Assembly (NCBI GenBank): GCA_003956705.1
Contig: QZCP01000103.1
Location: 57,500 to 121,499 of the forward strand
From: Brevipalpus yothersi
Lineage: Eukaryota; Arthropoda; Arachnida; Trombidiformes; Tenuipalpidae
Length of the DNA: 64,000 bases
Direction of reading: 5' to 3'
Every line of letters starts with the position of its first letter. Position 1 is the stretch's first letter. Positions 1 to 10,192 of this stretch are shown here, piece after piece. Below the pieces are notes generated by a model, which worked only from the letters and a program-made list of their open reading frames with translations, searched no databases and was not told where the DNA came from. The translations under genes and the position numbers were made by a program.

Positions 1-1536
1 CTTATGGATAGCCATTCGGATGCGAGTAGGCTGAAAGTGGGACAAACGAAAGCTTCGGAATAGTAATCACGATAAGGGAGGGGGAGGAGGATGCTGGACG
101 GAAGAAAAGGAGGAGAGAGAGAGAAAGAGAGAGAGAGAAGATGAAGATGAAGATGATGTATCTGATTATGGTGCGGGGTCACCTAATTTTGCAATCAAGC
201 CTAAGGCTATATTTACAATCGACAAAATATTCATCCAATATTATATTCATTGTGCTCTCTCTCTCTCTCTCTCTCTCTTCTCATCGTACACTGACCCAAT
301 GTCTCTCTCATCAAATCGTTCATCTCGTCAGGTTTTTCAGTTTGCTCAGGTCCTTCCAGTTCGCTGAGTCCGCTCATGATCAAGGCAACGAACTTCGAAC
401 GAGTTACTTGCGCACTGATTAATTGTGGATGGTCACACATTCAATTTTAGCTTGAATCCATCATGTTCCTTCCGTGACTGGAGAGAATGGTAATAAGAAT
501 AAAGTTTCGTTGAAAAGGAAAGCTACACCTTGGGCATGCCGAAAAGAGAATCAAAATCGCTTTCCATTTCAATTTTCTCTCATCTTGAAAATATCTCAAC
601 CGTTTAAATCAGATCGAAAGAGGTGGATCTTCAAAACTTGATTGGAAGAGTGTATTTTCATCGATATCATATATTTGTTTACTTATGAATCATTTTCACT
701 TGAATTGCTCGGTTTGCCATTACATGCTAAGCATGTTACTTATTTTTGCATCGAAATCACATTTTTCATCGGGAAATGATAGTCTAGGCTAATAAATATC
801 AAGCAATCAAAGTTTACCCTTTGTTAGATGGTCATTTACATTTCAACGGATACTTCAGAGACTAGTCGGCATCGGTGCCTTTCTCTGGGCCAGAATCTTT
901 CTCAATCATCAATAAGAAAAATTATTCCAAATCTTTGCTCAGTCCTTGAATGGCAAAAATTTGCTAGATTTTTTGTGAAGAGTTTAAAGTGGAGAGTATG
1001 TGAATTCATAAGGGAGTTACCAAGTTACAAAAGTTGAACCAAAATAACTTTGTCAAACATGTCTAATTTTCAGATGCTGGGATGGATATGGGCAGCTGAA
1101 TTTGAATAGATGGAAAATCCGAAAAGATCAGATAAGATGAATGATAAGATTAGATAATGAACACTTCAAAGATAAGAGAAAAAATAGCAGTACATCAAAT
1201 CGAGTGACCACAAGAACGAAACTGGCCTCCAAAAGCCACTCACAATATAGAACATGAAAGAATCTCATCATATGAAACAAAATTTGGTCAGCAAAACCAT
1301 TTGTTTGGTTTTCATGATATTCCGGAATTTCTTGAAATTTGACATCTAATTTCGAAAGTTCTAAGCAAGAACTTTTCATAACTTGTCATAACTTTTCGAA
1401 ACTTTCAACACAAAACGTGCATCAACAGAGTTTGCGTACTCGAGCTTGAAGCTTGTTTGTTTTGATTTTGGAGATGAAAAGTGTTCATCATTTGATTTGA
1501 TTTGGATCTGGTTTAATTGAATGTGCATTGATTGTC
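1..1536. other. Intergenic region upstream of PARN
   Basis: No convincing gene is visible. The stretch holds a short GA run near 113-139 and a CT run at about 254-279. Open frames here are short, low in complexity or lack an ATG. The part next to 1537 presumably contains the PARN promoter and 5' UTR, but I see no clear TATA box. Confidence 0.5.
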
Positions 1537-3231
1537 ATGGATGTTGTGCGGAGTAATTTTGCTTCTCTATTGCCTCAAATCAAGGATGACATCGATGCCA
1601 GTGAATTTGTTTCTTTTGACACCGAGTTCTCTGGTCTCGGCCAGAATCGGCATCACAATTTGTTTGACACTTTGGAGGAACGTTACAAGAAGATGAAAGA
1701 TACTTGTCTAAATTATGCTGTTCTGCAAGTTGGATTATGTTTTTTCTACAAGAATGACGATAAAGATTCTGATAATAAATACAAATGCAAGAGCTATAAT
1801 TTTTACACTTTTCCTTACAAAGTTAATGGTGTGCCCAGAGGAGTTGTGTCGGACAAAGTTTTCAGCTTTCAGCCATCTGCTTTCCACTTTCTTGCTGGAC
1901 ACAGTTTTGATTTCAACAAGTGGATTAAAGAGGGAATATCTTACATGACTTTGGAAGAAGAATCATCTTTGATTGAAGCTTTGAATGAGAACAAAGAATC
2001 TGCAAGTCAATCGAATAACAGCAACACTACACCGAATATTCCTGATGAACACAAAGAATTCATCAAGCAAGTTCGAGAAGATTTAACAGAATTCCTAGCT
2101 GATCATGGCTTGGATAAACTAGATTTGGAACCTTGCTCTTCCTATCGTCGTAAACTCATATATGAGACCATCAAGAGCATGCGACTTGATAGTATCAAAA
2201 CTTCTACTTGTCTGGTTTCGGAACACTCATCCGAAAGATATATCTCAATAACAAAAATATCTCTCGAAGAGAAATCGAAAGAGGAACAAAATTTATTAGA
2301 TGAAGCAGTTGGATTCTCAAAGATTGTTCAACATCTCATTAGAAGCAAGAAACCTATCATTGGACACAATGCACTGATCGACGTAATACATATTCTCAGG
2401 CATTTTGTATCCCCTTTACCAGAGGAGCTATCTGACTTCAAACTCATGTTATCTGAGCTTATTCCAGCTGTTTTCGACACCAAATTGATAGCAATGGATG
2501 CTAGGTTCAGAGAAATAATAAATTGTAAGAATTCATTTGAATTTGGTGGGGTGTTTGTAATCTAACATTTTCTTGCTTTTTTTCCAGGTACTGCCTTGAA
2601 TGATCTCTATCAAACTGTTCAAAAAGAGCCTTTCAAAAATGTTCAAGTGGATATTGTGAACAAATCTAACGACGAGGAAAAGGCTGAAGCATCTTATCAT
2701 CAGGCAGCTTATGACGCTTACATAACAGGAATATGTTTTCTTAACATGTACCACAAGTTATGTCAAAAATCTGACTCAGTTAACTTTAACTCTCCTACCT
2801 TGCTCCAATACCAAGGACGAATCAACATGATGCATTCATTTGACTTCCCCTATCTGGACATATCTCGTACTCAGTCTATATCAGATCGTCAAAATGTGTA
2901 TCATTTAACATTTCCATCTGAGTGGTCATCAAGTGATATACATCAGCTGTTCTCACCTTTTGGTGCTATTCAGATTGGTTGGATCGATGACACTTCGGCT
3001 TTTGTTGGAATCAAAGATGGTAGCCTAGCAAAAGATGTTGAACAAAACCTCAAAAACTCCTCTGATTCGAACTTTAAAATAACACCCTATTTGAAATATG
3101 TTCAATCTCAGAACAATCAGCAAGTTGAGAGAAAAAGACAGCCCAGTGGATCCAGCCAAGGTGAGAAGCATCCACTCACTCCTCGTGAACAATCGTTACC
3201 ATCAAGCAAAAGGGTCAAAGTTTCAAGCTAG
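1537..3231 (+). CDS. PARN: Poly(A)-specific ribonuclease PARN (DEDDh deadenylase)
   Basis: PARN shortens mRNA poly(A) tails and trims noncoding RNA 3' ends. Two exons, 1537-2524 and 2588-3231, are joined over a 63-base intron and give 543 aa; human PARN is about 640 aa. The catalytic motif FDTEF puts D28 and E30 at the residue numbers I recall for human PARN. GHNALID supplies the third acidic residue, and YHQAAYDAY supplies the catalytic His and last Asp. A poorly conserved insertion around residues 140-240 corresponds to the R3H region of the family. An RRM-like segment begins near NVYHLTFPSEW in exon 2. The tail is basic and Ser-rich and contains SSKRVKV, a possible nuclear localisation signal. 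The start is the first ATG (1537); an upstream in-frame TTG at 1528 is not needed. MON1 follows 1.1 kb downstream on the same strand. Confidence 0.93.
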
Positions 3232-4332
3232 GATGTAGCATATATTTATAGTATATAATATAAAAGATGTTTTTGATAGTGTGTCATCACAAATATTTGA
3301 TGCAAAAGCATTAATGAGAATGAGTAAAAATTTTTTTAAAGTTCATCCTTCGAATCTTATCATTCTGTCAGAGCTATTTTCGATTCTTCTATCCAAAAGC
3401 TCATGAAAATCAATAAACCACTCTATTTCGCTGCTATTATGATATATTTTTCACTGCCTAATGTCATACTTTCTGATTGCAAAAACATTCCGTCAAAAGA
3501 GTCCCAGATTCTATGGCTTAGTGATGGAAAAATGTGAAGAAAGAATGTGTAGAAGAAATGATCAGGAGAACAAGTTAATCTCCAGTTTCCATCAGGTCCT
3601 CTCCAGCAATGGATGATCCGGAAGTTAATCACTCAGATAGTGTGGCGAATTTTGTAGATTTTCAACTAAAGATTTGATCAACCCTTTGACTAGATTATGT
3701 TGGTATACAAGTGAAATTTTCATATCATTGGATGATTTTTCCAGAGAAATGAGTATAATCTATATCAATTCCACTCAAAGCTACTTGTGTTTTATTGTCC
3801 GCTCCAATTAAGTGTGCCCTGTGAAAGCAAATTTTTCAATATCCAATTCTAACAATGATTTGAGTAATCCTGGCAGAATTCGAGGTGAAATCCGAAACGC
3901 CGACTTTTTGTAGTCATACTTCTTTTCGACTATTCGAGACTCTCGAAAAAAGTTTCGAATTAGCTCATCATTGTCATAATCTTACTGAAAAAATCAATCC
4001 ATTAATCGACGAAGGGTCCGAAAAAAGGTTATCATTCTATCACCTCCATCATTATCATTCTCACTCTCCAAAAAAAAGTTAATTGAACTTGATCATCAAA
4101 GTTTGATCAATTTCCTGAACTTCCGGAATTTCGAACTCACAAGCATGTCAAAGTGAGAATGTAAACATTATGGCAGCACCTGTTTGTTATGATCTCATTT
4201 CTTGTTAATGAATAAGTTCCATCATGAAAGAACTTTGATCAATCGATTCTGATGCATCAAAATTATCAAATTGTTTTGGAAAGATTATTTGGATTCTCTG
4301 CAATTTTGTGTGTCTGTAGGTGTGCCTGATCT
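3232..4332. other. Intergenic region PARN-MON1
   Basis: It contains the PARN 3' UTR, with AT-rich sequence around 3240-3300, and the upstream region of MON1. Only short open frames without recognisable similarity are seen. No repeat array is present. Confidence 0.5.
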
Positions 4333-5778
4333 ATGTCTCAACTGGAAGATAAAGAATGTGGACGAAACGCTTACCAACCTAGTCAATCGAGCTTTTTGGA
4401 ATTATTTGTTTTGAGTGAATCAGGTAAACCGATATATTCATACTCCAAAAGAGAAGATATATTCACACTTCTACCACTATGTCAAGCTCTGTTAAATTGT
4501 TTCCAAGATACTCTACAGGACACAATTCGTTATGTAATCACCAAGTCAGGCTTAAAAATAATCTTCTCCCAAAGACCACCGCTCATATTTGTGGCGGTTA
4601 CTCATGTGTTTTCCGGAATCGATGGCAACATTCTGGTGAATCAGATTCATGCTCAAATTGTGTCTGTTATCACCGATAAAACTTTACGCTCTGTATTTGA
4701 ACAACGTGCCACATTCGATTTGAGACGACTACTAACTGGTAATGAAAAAATGGTTCACATACTCATCGAACAAGGATTCATCCTAAAACCGACCATCTGT
4801 TGGTCAACTCAACCGGAGCCAGTTGATGTGACCAAACTACCATCTATGGAACTTTTACAAATGGTTAACGATGATCCTCATACCCAAGGTTATCTTTGTT
4901 CTTCCGCAAACTATCAACGTAATCATGCCAATAGAGCAATGATGCCTATCTATCCGATGGTTCGAACAGTACGTGACTCGGTAACCAACGCAATATTGTC
5001 CAGCATATCTGCAGGAAAATCAAAAATATTATTCGGAATACTCATGGTAGTTGAGCCTGACGAGAAAGCTAATAGTGATGAAGATTTGATAAGAACTAAG
5101 AGTGAAAAATATCCAAACATTCGATTGATGTCGATAGCAAATGTAAATAGTAAATCTGCGAAGCTTAATCCGCTGGATTTACAGTTAATCGAATGTTTGG
5201 TTATGGCATTACAAGTGCAACTTTTTAATGTAGAAAGTTTATGGTTACCCTTATGTTTACCACGCATTGATTGCTCTGCTTTCATGCATGGACACATATC
5301 GAATTTAAATCAAACGAGTGCACCATCTTATTTGTGTTTAGTATTATTAACTTCTGACAAGGAAGACTTTCACAATTGTCAAGTGGTCAAAAATAATCTT
5401 AGTGAACGTTTGAATAGGATAAAATTGAATTCATCACCTCTAGCTGAACTAAATTTACCTTGTATACAATTTTTTTGGTATATGAACCAAAGATTCCAGT
5501 CAGTATTTCGTCACAGCTATCCTTCATTCGATGTTATCAAATTAAGTCACCTGATACACTATATGGCCTCCAGAATGATTTCATCACGTCTGAAAATGTT
5601 TTGGTTTCGTAGTGATTATTATAAAATTGTTCTTCTCGGATGGCATACCTCAACTTTTCAGCTCTATGTACAATTGGAAGGTAGTACAAGTAAATCAATG
5701 AGTCTTAGTGCAGCTCATACTATAATCAAGTGGATTAAAGAAGAAGAGCACAAACTTCTTCTTAGAGATTATATCTAG
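4333..5778 (+). CDS. MON1: Vacuolar fusion protein MON1 homolog
   Basis: MON1 pairs with CCZ1 to form the Rab7 guanine-nucleotide exchange factor that drives early-to-late endosome and autophagosome maturation. The gene is a single uninterrupted exon of 481 aa. Family blocks visible are FVLSESGKPIYS near residue 26 (first longin domain), YDLRRLL-type FDLRRLLTGNEK near 135, the middle segment VRTVRDSVTNAILSS, then NPLDLQLIECLV, LCLVLLTSDKEDFHNC, and the C-terminal block around ELYV-like FQLYVQLEG and IIKWIKEEEHKLL. These follow the three-longin-domain order of metazoan MON1. It is shorter than human MON1A because the long acidic N-terminal extension is missing. The start is the first ATG (4333), about 40 residues before the first longin block. 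No intron signals are needed. Confidence 0.93.
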   Translation: MSQLEDKECGRNAYQPSQSSFLELFVLSESGKPIYSYSKREDIFTLLPLCQALLNCFQDTLQDTIRYVITKSGLKIIFSQRPPLIFVAVTHVFSGIDGNILVNQIHAQIVSVITDKTLRSVFEQRATFDLRRLLTGNEKMVHILIEQGFILKPTICWSTQPEPVDVTKLPSMELLQMVNDDPHTQGYLCSSANYQRNHANRAMMPIYPMVRTVRDSVTNAILSSISAGKSKILFGILMVVEPDEKANSDEDLIRTKSEKYPNIRLMSIANVNSKSAKLNPLDLQLIECLVMALQVQLFNVESLWLPLCLPRIDCSAFMHGHISNLNQTSAPSYLCLVLLTSDKEDFHNCQVVKNNLSERLNRIKLNSSPLAELNLPCIQFFWYMNQRFQSVFRHSYPSFDVIKLSHLIHYMASRMISSRLKMFWFRSDYYKIVLLGWHTSTFQLYVQLEGSTSKSMSLSAAHTIIKWIKEEEHKLLLRDYI

Positions 5779-7670
5779 AAAATTAGTTGATTTGTACATT
5801 CAAATGAATTATCTCAAAAAGAGATAATGTAAATGACTTTTTTTCGTTCAACTGTGCTTTCATCCATAAAAAATTATATTCAAAATGAATGATGTATAAA
5901 TTATGTTGAACTTTAACAGTTAAAGTTGTCCATCGAAGAAGTGTAGTCTTACCACTTCCAGAATTTCAGGACTATGATGAAAAATTTAAAAGCGGATTGA
6001 TTAAAAGACTTATCATTACTTAAAGTTAGTTCTGTGATTTGGTTGTGATGATAGAATATGAGGTGATAGAATTGTGACTGTTAGAGATGATTAGGGGATA
6101 GGCGAATATGTTGAGATAAACAAAAACCAAGATCCAAACAACCAGAGACACATCATCAAGATAGAAGCTGATTGTTTTTTGTTGATTTCCTCACCTCGTA
6201 TGATGAAATCGGATCTTCACATTTGTGTTGTGTCTAAAACAACTTAAAATATGGGAATTTCCACAGGTCTCATCGAGCTGATCTTTCTGAGTTCTTTAGC
6301 AAACTTCATCTCATTTTTCTTTTTCCAGGCAAAAGATCAAAAAATTTTTCTCTTGACTCCATCAAGTTTAGTGAGACCATAAGCCAACTCGAAAAATCAG
6401 TAAAAAATTCCAAGGACCAAGGAGCGAATCATTTTCCCATGAGGCTAAAAATATCTACAGTATGTCTGTCCACGTAATTATCATCACTTTCTCTCATTTA
6501 TGATCATAAAATAATTACTTCATTTGGATTGAAACAGTCTCATCTGACAATACCAGATGAAAGGTATTCAATTTTTTGCATCTTAAAAAAATTTGCAAGC
6601 TTTTCGGCTGTTGAGATCAGTTTTTTTCGTAATTCTTGATCGGAAATGGTTTTGAAATAATATTCTTACGAGAACTTGTATCCAGGATGAGAAAGACTCG
6701 AAAATAGAGCCGAAATACAATGTATTTTAACCAAATTCGTACTCATTCAAAATAAAACTAACAATTAGAAATAAGGCTGACAAAAATCTCATCTCTAGTG
6801 AAATCTCTTTCAATCGACATTATGACTGGACAGGAAACTCTCTCGGTGACTTGTTTGTTATTGAAAGCAAGCGAATTTTCCATCTGCTCTTCACACTGAC
6901 GTCCAACTATCATTAAGTAATCAAGCTGTATGGACAATTTTAATTAGATGGAAAGGAGGATACATTTTTCTGTGAAAGCATGATAAAAGAACTATTCATG
7001 CATAGTGGACATTTTTCATAGCAATATGAGAGTTTTAGGAGCGAATTTGATGTAAAATTTGATTAAGTGAATCCAAAACTTCCAATCATTGATGTTACAT
7101 GTATTTCATTGGACTTGTTTCTTCAATATGGGAAATAGTTAAAAATTTCTCAACTCACAGAGAACTTTTCAGTTTCTTAGTAGATTTAAGACCTCAACTT
7201 AGCCATACTTGTCACTGATTCAGTAGCCTTATCTGGATTTCATTCAGACTCTGATCTGGATGATTGAAGAGGTCTTGTGAATTCTCGACTCTAGGATTGC
7301 ATCATCTATACATTATTTGCGAATAATATTCATTTTAAATATGAATTGCCTCTTATATCATATATCATATATATGAATATATTATATATTACATATTAAT
7401 ATAAAAAAATTCAGTCATTCAGATGGAGCCTAAGAACATTGTTAGGAAAGAGAAAGAGAGAGAAAGAAAGAGAGATTTTGTCTACAAAAAATTTATCAAA
7501 TCTTTGCAAGAAATTTTTCTATTTTCATATTTCAATTTTCATTAGACCAAACATCGATCGAACGAGCGAGAGTAGTGATCGAAGTTAGCACTTTCGCTAG
7601 TAGCTTTGAAGACATCTTGAGGACAATTAACCCCTCCTTCATCCGACTATGATCTCATAGACGATGAAGT
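5779..7670. other. Gene-poor intergenic region
   Basis: About 1.9 kb of AT-rich sequence without a supportable gene. It includes a strongly AT-rich stretch with repeated tatat motifs at about 7350-7400 and a GA-rich run at about 7448-7475. The right end leads into the TATA promoter of the first secreted paralog. Confidence 0.5.
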
Positions 7671-7690
7671 TGGTCAGTATAAAGAGGGGT
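7671..7690 (+). promoter_or_regulatory. TATA core promoter of secreted paralog 1
   Basis: TGGTCAGTATAAAGAGG places a TATAAA box at 7678-7683, 88 bases before the ATG at 7766. Nearly the same string, TGGTCAGTATAAAAAGG, precedes the second paralog at the same distance. A start site near 7708 is expected from the usual TATA spacing. Confidence 0.7.
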
Positions 7691-7765
7691 CTAATCATTG
7701 TCATTGCTTCATCTGAACGTTTGTTGACTTGGAATATATTTCACTAAGGTTTTTAAATTATCAAG

Positions 7766-8347
7766 ATGAAGCTTTTTTTAAATTTTGTGATAATCGCGTT
7801 AACAGTTTCCATCCCTTCCATCACTTGTGATTCGGAAAATGATCCCATCGACCCTCAAGAAGAATATAATGCTCTCATGGACAAAGTTGGTTTCGCAAAC
7901 TTAAATAACACCATTCAAGAAGGAATTCGAAACATCGTAATTAAAATGATTGAAAGTCAGCCCGATTTGAAAGCCAAGGTCGATGAAATTAATGCCAAAG
8001 AAGAAATAAGTCTTGAGGATCGTCAAGAACTATTGATTCTGTTCAACAAAGCTTTCGATGCAAAAAAATCGTTCTATCGTGCTCAAGGCTTACAGGTAAT
8101 GAAAGACGTTCCTCGACAAGTGATGAACTCCATTAAGACCAAAATTATTGAGCTATGGAATAGAGTTAAAGACTTCTTCAAGCAAACTTGGAGAAAAATA
8201 ACTCGAAAATCTGACGATCGTACCAAAAGATGGGTTGAAGTTGTTGATCATCGTCATCATTCAAATGATATGGGCCTTGCTATGATTCTAATTATGTTCA
8301 TCTGGAATCTTTTCTTTCCACCCCGTGAAACAATTGTCATTTATTAA
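7766..8347 (+). CDS. Small secreted protein, tandem paralog 1 (family unknown)
   Basis: I do not recognise the family. The 193-aa single-exon product begins with a signal peptide (hydrophobic residues about 3-20, likely cleavage near TCDS). The mature part is helix-rich and acidic up to about residue 110. It is followed by a positively charged amphipathic stretch, IELWNRVKDFFKQTWRKIT, and a basic TKR motif near residue 152. The C-terminus is hydrophobic (MGLAMILIMFIWNLFF), possibly a membrane segment. A clear paralog lies 0.7 kb downstream in the same orientation. It shares the DPIDP/GPIDP start, the VGF, EDRQ and KDVPRQ blocks and the cationic helix. The dedicated TATA promoter suggests strong, regulated expression. 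A secreted effector or host-defence role is a guess, and no function is assigned. Confidence 0.8.
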   Translation: MKLFLNFVIIALTVSIPSITCDSENDPIDPQEEYNALMDKVGFANLNNTIQEGIRNIVIKMIESQPDLKAKVDEINAKEEISLEDRQELLILFNKAFDAKKSFYRAQGLQVMKDVPRQVMNSIKTKIIELWNRVKDFFKQTWRKITRKSDDRTKRWVEVVDHRHHSNDMGLAMILIMFIWNLFFPPRETIVIY

Positions 8348-8940
8348 CGATGATAGCGATTAGTTGTATTCTTGTACTCCCCATACCATGGTCAAATCGC
8401 TAAAATTCTTTGAAATCGATATAAAAAGAAATAGACGTTTCTAGTTTGGATAATGGATTGAACATATTTAAATTTAAATAAATAGCTCAAGATCTAATAC
8501 AAATCTTCCATGATTTGAAGCACATAAAAAGCTTTTATCAAGAATTTAGGAATTGTTGACGAAATTTTTCCCTTATTTTTGGCAAGCTTTACATCAAACT
8601 TGGACGAGAGAGAGGTGAGTTCTCAGTTGATTGCTTGATTGCTTCCGATTTGCTCTCATCACTAAAGTTTCATCGTTTATTGAAAATGTTCCAAAAGTGA
8701 AGATGATACAAATTATAATAAAGATTGAATTATTATCATGACATACTGAGCAACTGAAATGTTTTTAGAGTTTAAGGGTTGAATGGTTATTCTCAACTCT
8801 CATTTGAATGAAGAATTTGGTGGAAAAAATTCAATAAGAAATGGATACAAATGATATTGGTGAGAAGCTATGCAACAGACATTGTAAGTGACAGATGACA
8901 AGAATGGACCGCCTCTCTCCAATCATGATTGTACAGAATG
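8348..8940. other. Spacer between the two secreted paralogs
   Basis: It holds the 3' UTR of paralog 1, with an AATAA-rich stretch near 8475-8485, and the upstream region of paralog 2. There is no additional gene. Confidence 0.5.
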
Positions 8941-8957
8941 GTCAGTATAAAAAGGTA
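8938..8957 (+). promoter_or_regulatory. TATA core promoter of secreted paralog 2
   Basis: TGGTCAGTATAAAAAGG has its TATA box at 8946-8952, 89 bases upstream of the ATG at 9035. The motif and spacing match the promoter of paralog 1, so the regulatory block was probably duplicated together with the gene. Confidence 0.7.
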
Positions 8958-9034
8958 GTCATAATCTTTCCATAGGCAAATTGATAATTTACATGTAATC
9001 GCCTAGAATTGTGTATTGAACAACCTTTCTCAAA

Positions 9035-9595
9035 ATGAAGTGTTTCCTGGTCTTAGTTACGATTTTACTTTTGACTTCTCTAGCTGCTTGTGACTCAAGT
9101 AGTGGTCCAATAGATCCTCGAGAAGAACTTCGTCTGATCGCCGAACAAGTTGGTTTCTCCAAATTCAATAATGAGACTCGAGAAGGACTGAAAAAACTCG
9201 TGGACAAAGTGATCGATAATTCACCTCCATTGCAAGAAAAACTCACAGAGCTGAGTGGCAAAGAGGAGATCACAGCCGAGGATCGTCAACAATTGATGGC
9301 ATTATTTAATGCTGCTTGCGAAGAAAATAAATCAGTTTATCGAGTTGAGGCCAAAGAAGTTCTGAAGGATGTGCCACGACAGATGCTCACCTCATTGAAA
9401 GACAAAATTGTTGCCATATGGAATCGAGTTAAAAACTTTTTCAAACGGGCTTGGAGAAAGATCACTGGAAAATCTAACCAGAATATTCGTGAAAAAAGAT
9501 TCCTCATTTTGCCTATTTTGTTCTTTGTAGCTGATATTTTTGCGATCATCATTGTCTGTAAGTTCCTCTTCGGTTTGTTCAAAAGCAACAAATAA
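9035..9595 (+). CDS. Small secreted protein, tandem paralog 2 (family unknown)
   Basis: A single-exon 186-aa paralog of the gene at 7766. The signal peptide covers about residues 1-19 (cleavage near AACDS). The body shares GPIDPREE, VGF, EEITAEDRQQ and LKDVPRQ with its neighbour. The cationic amphipathic segment AIWNRVKNFFKRAWRKIT is the best-conserved part of the pair. It is followed by IREKR, a furin-type cleavage motif, and a strongly hydrophobic C-terminal segment from about residue 156. Cleavage there would separate the soluble body from a membrane-seeking tail. The C-termini after the basic site have diverged between the paralogs. No known domain is recognised. The cationic helix resembles membrane-active peptides in composition only. 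Confidence 0.8.
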   Translation: MKCFLVLVTILLLTSLAACDSSSGPIDPREELRLIAEQVGFSKFNNETREGLKKLVDKVIDNSPPLQEKLTELSGKEEITAEDRQQLMALFNAACEENKSVYRVEAKEVLKDVPRQMLTSLKDKIVAIWNRVKNFFKRAWRKITGKSNQNIREKRFLILPILFFVADIFAIIIVCKFLFGLFKSNK

Positions 9596-10192
9596 GATAA
9601 AAAGATAATCCCAAGAGTATAGAAAAATGGTGAGAGTTCCATTTCATTGGACCGATTTGGAGTCTTTCCATCGTTGACAACTGAATAAAAATATCAAAAA
9701 TTCAATTCTGTCTTTCATACTGCCTTATAAACCTTTCTACAAGAATATTCCTTGAAAAAACGTTTAAAATAATTACTTTATAACTATAATAATTATTGAG
9801 AAATATTGGCCCCAGAAAAAATAATCAGCCTCAATCGATCGATATACTCAGTAAGTTACCAAATTATCTCTTAGAACTTTGAAAAGATTGAATAGAAAAT
9901 GACCAATTTTGTTCCTGAAAAGTACATGGAATCATTGTGATATTATTATTAGTTAAAAACTTGGAACAAAATTATAATTTAATTTGATTATTATTTTAAT
10001 TCGAAGGGATCAAATATTCATACTTACCGCGTCTTGTAACACATGCGCAACATTGAACAGCGTGCTCGTCAAAATTTTTCGGCGAAAATTTTTCATCAAT
10101 TTTTCGGCCATCTGCGATATATTCTTAGTTAAATTGGTTAATTTCCTTGATTGTAATAGTTTGTTGATAGCTGTGTGATTAATTTTTCCATC
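9596..10192. other. Intergenic region before CCT1
   Basis: AT-rich sequence holding the 3' UTR of the second secreted paralog and the upstream region of TCP1. No gene and no clear core promoter element is seen. Confidence 0.5.

Noticed and set aside
828..1037. 69-codon + frame upstream of PARN
   Set aside because: Short, no signal peptide or domain, and no neighbouring exon that joins in phase.
1128..1379. Minus-strand 83-codon frame with hydrophobic stretch
   Set aside because: Hydrophobic because of AT-rich sequence; no recognised family.
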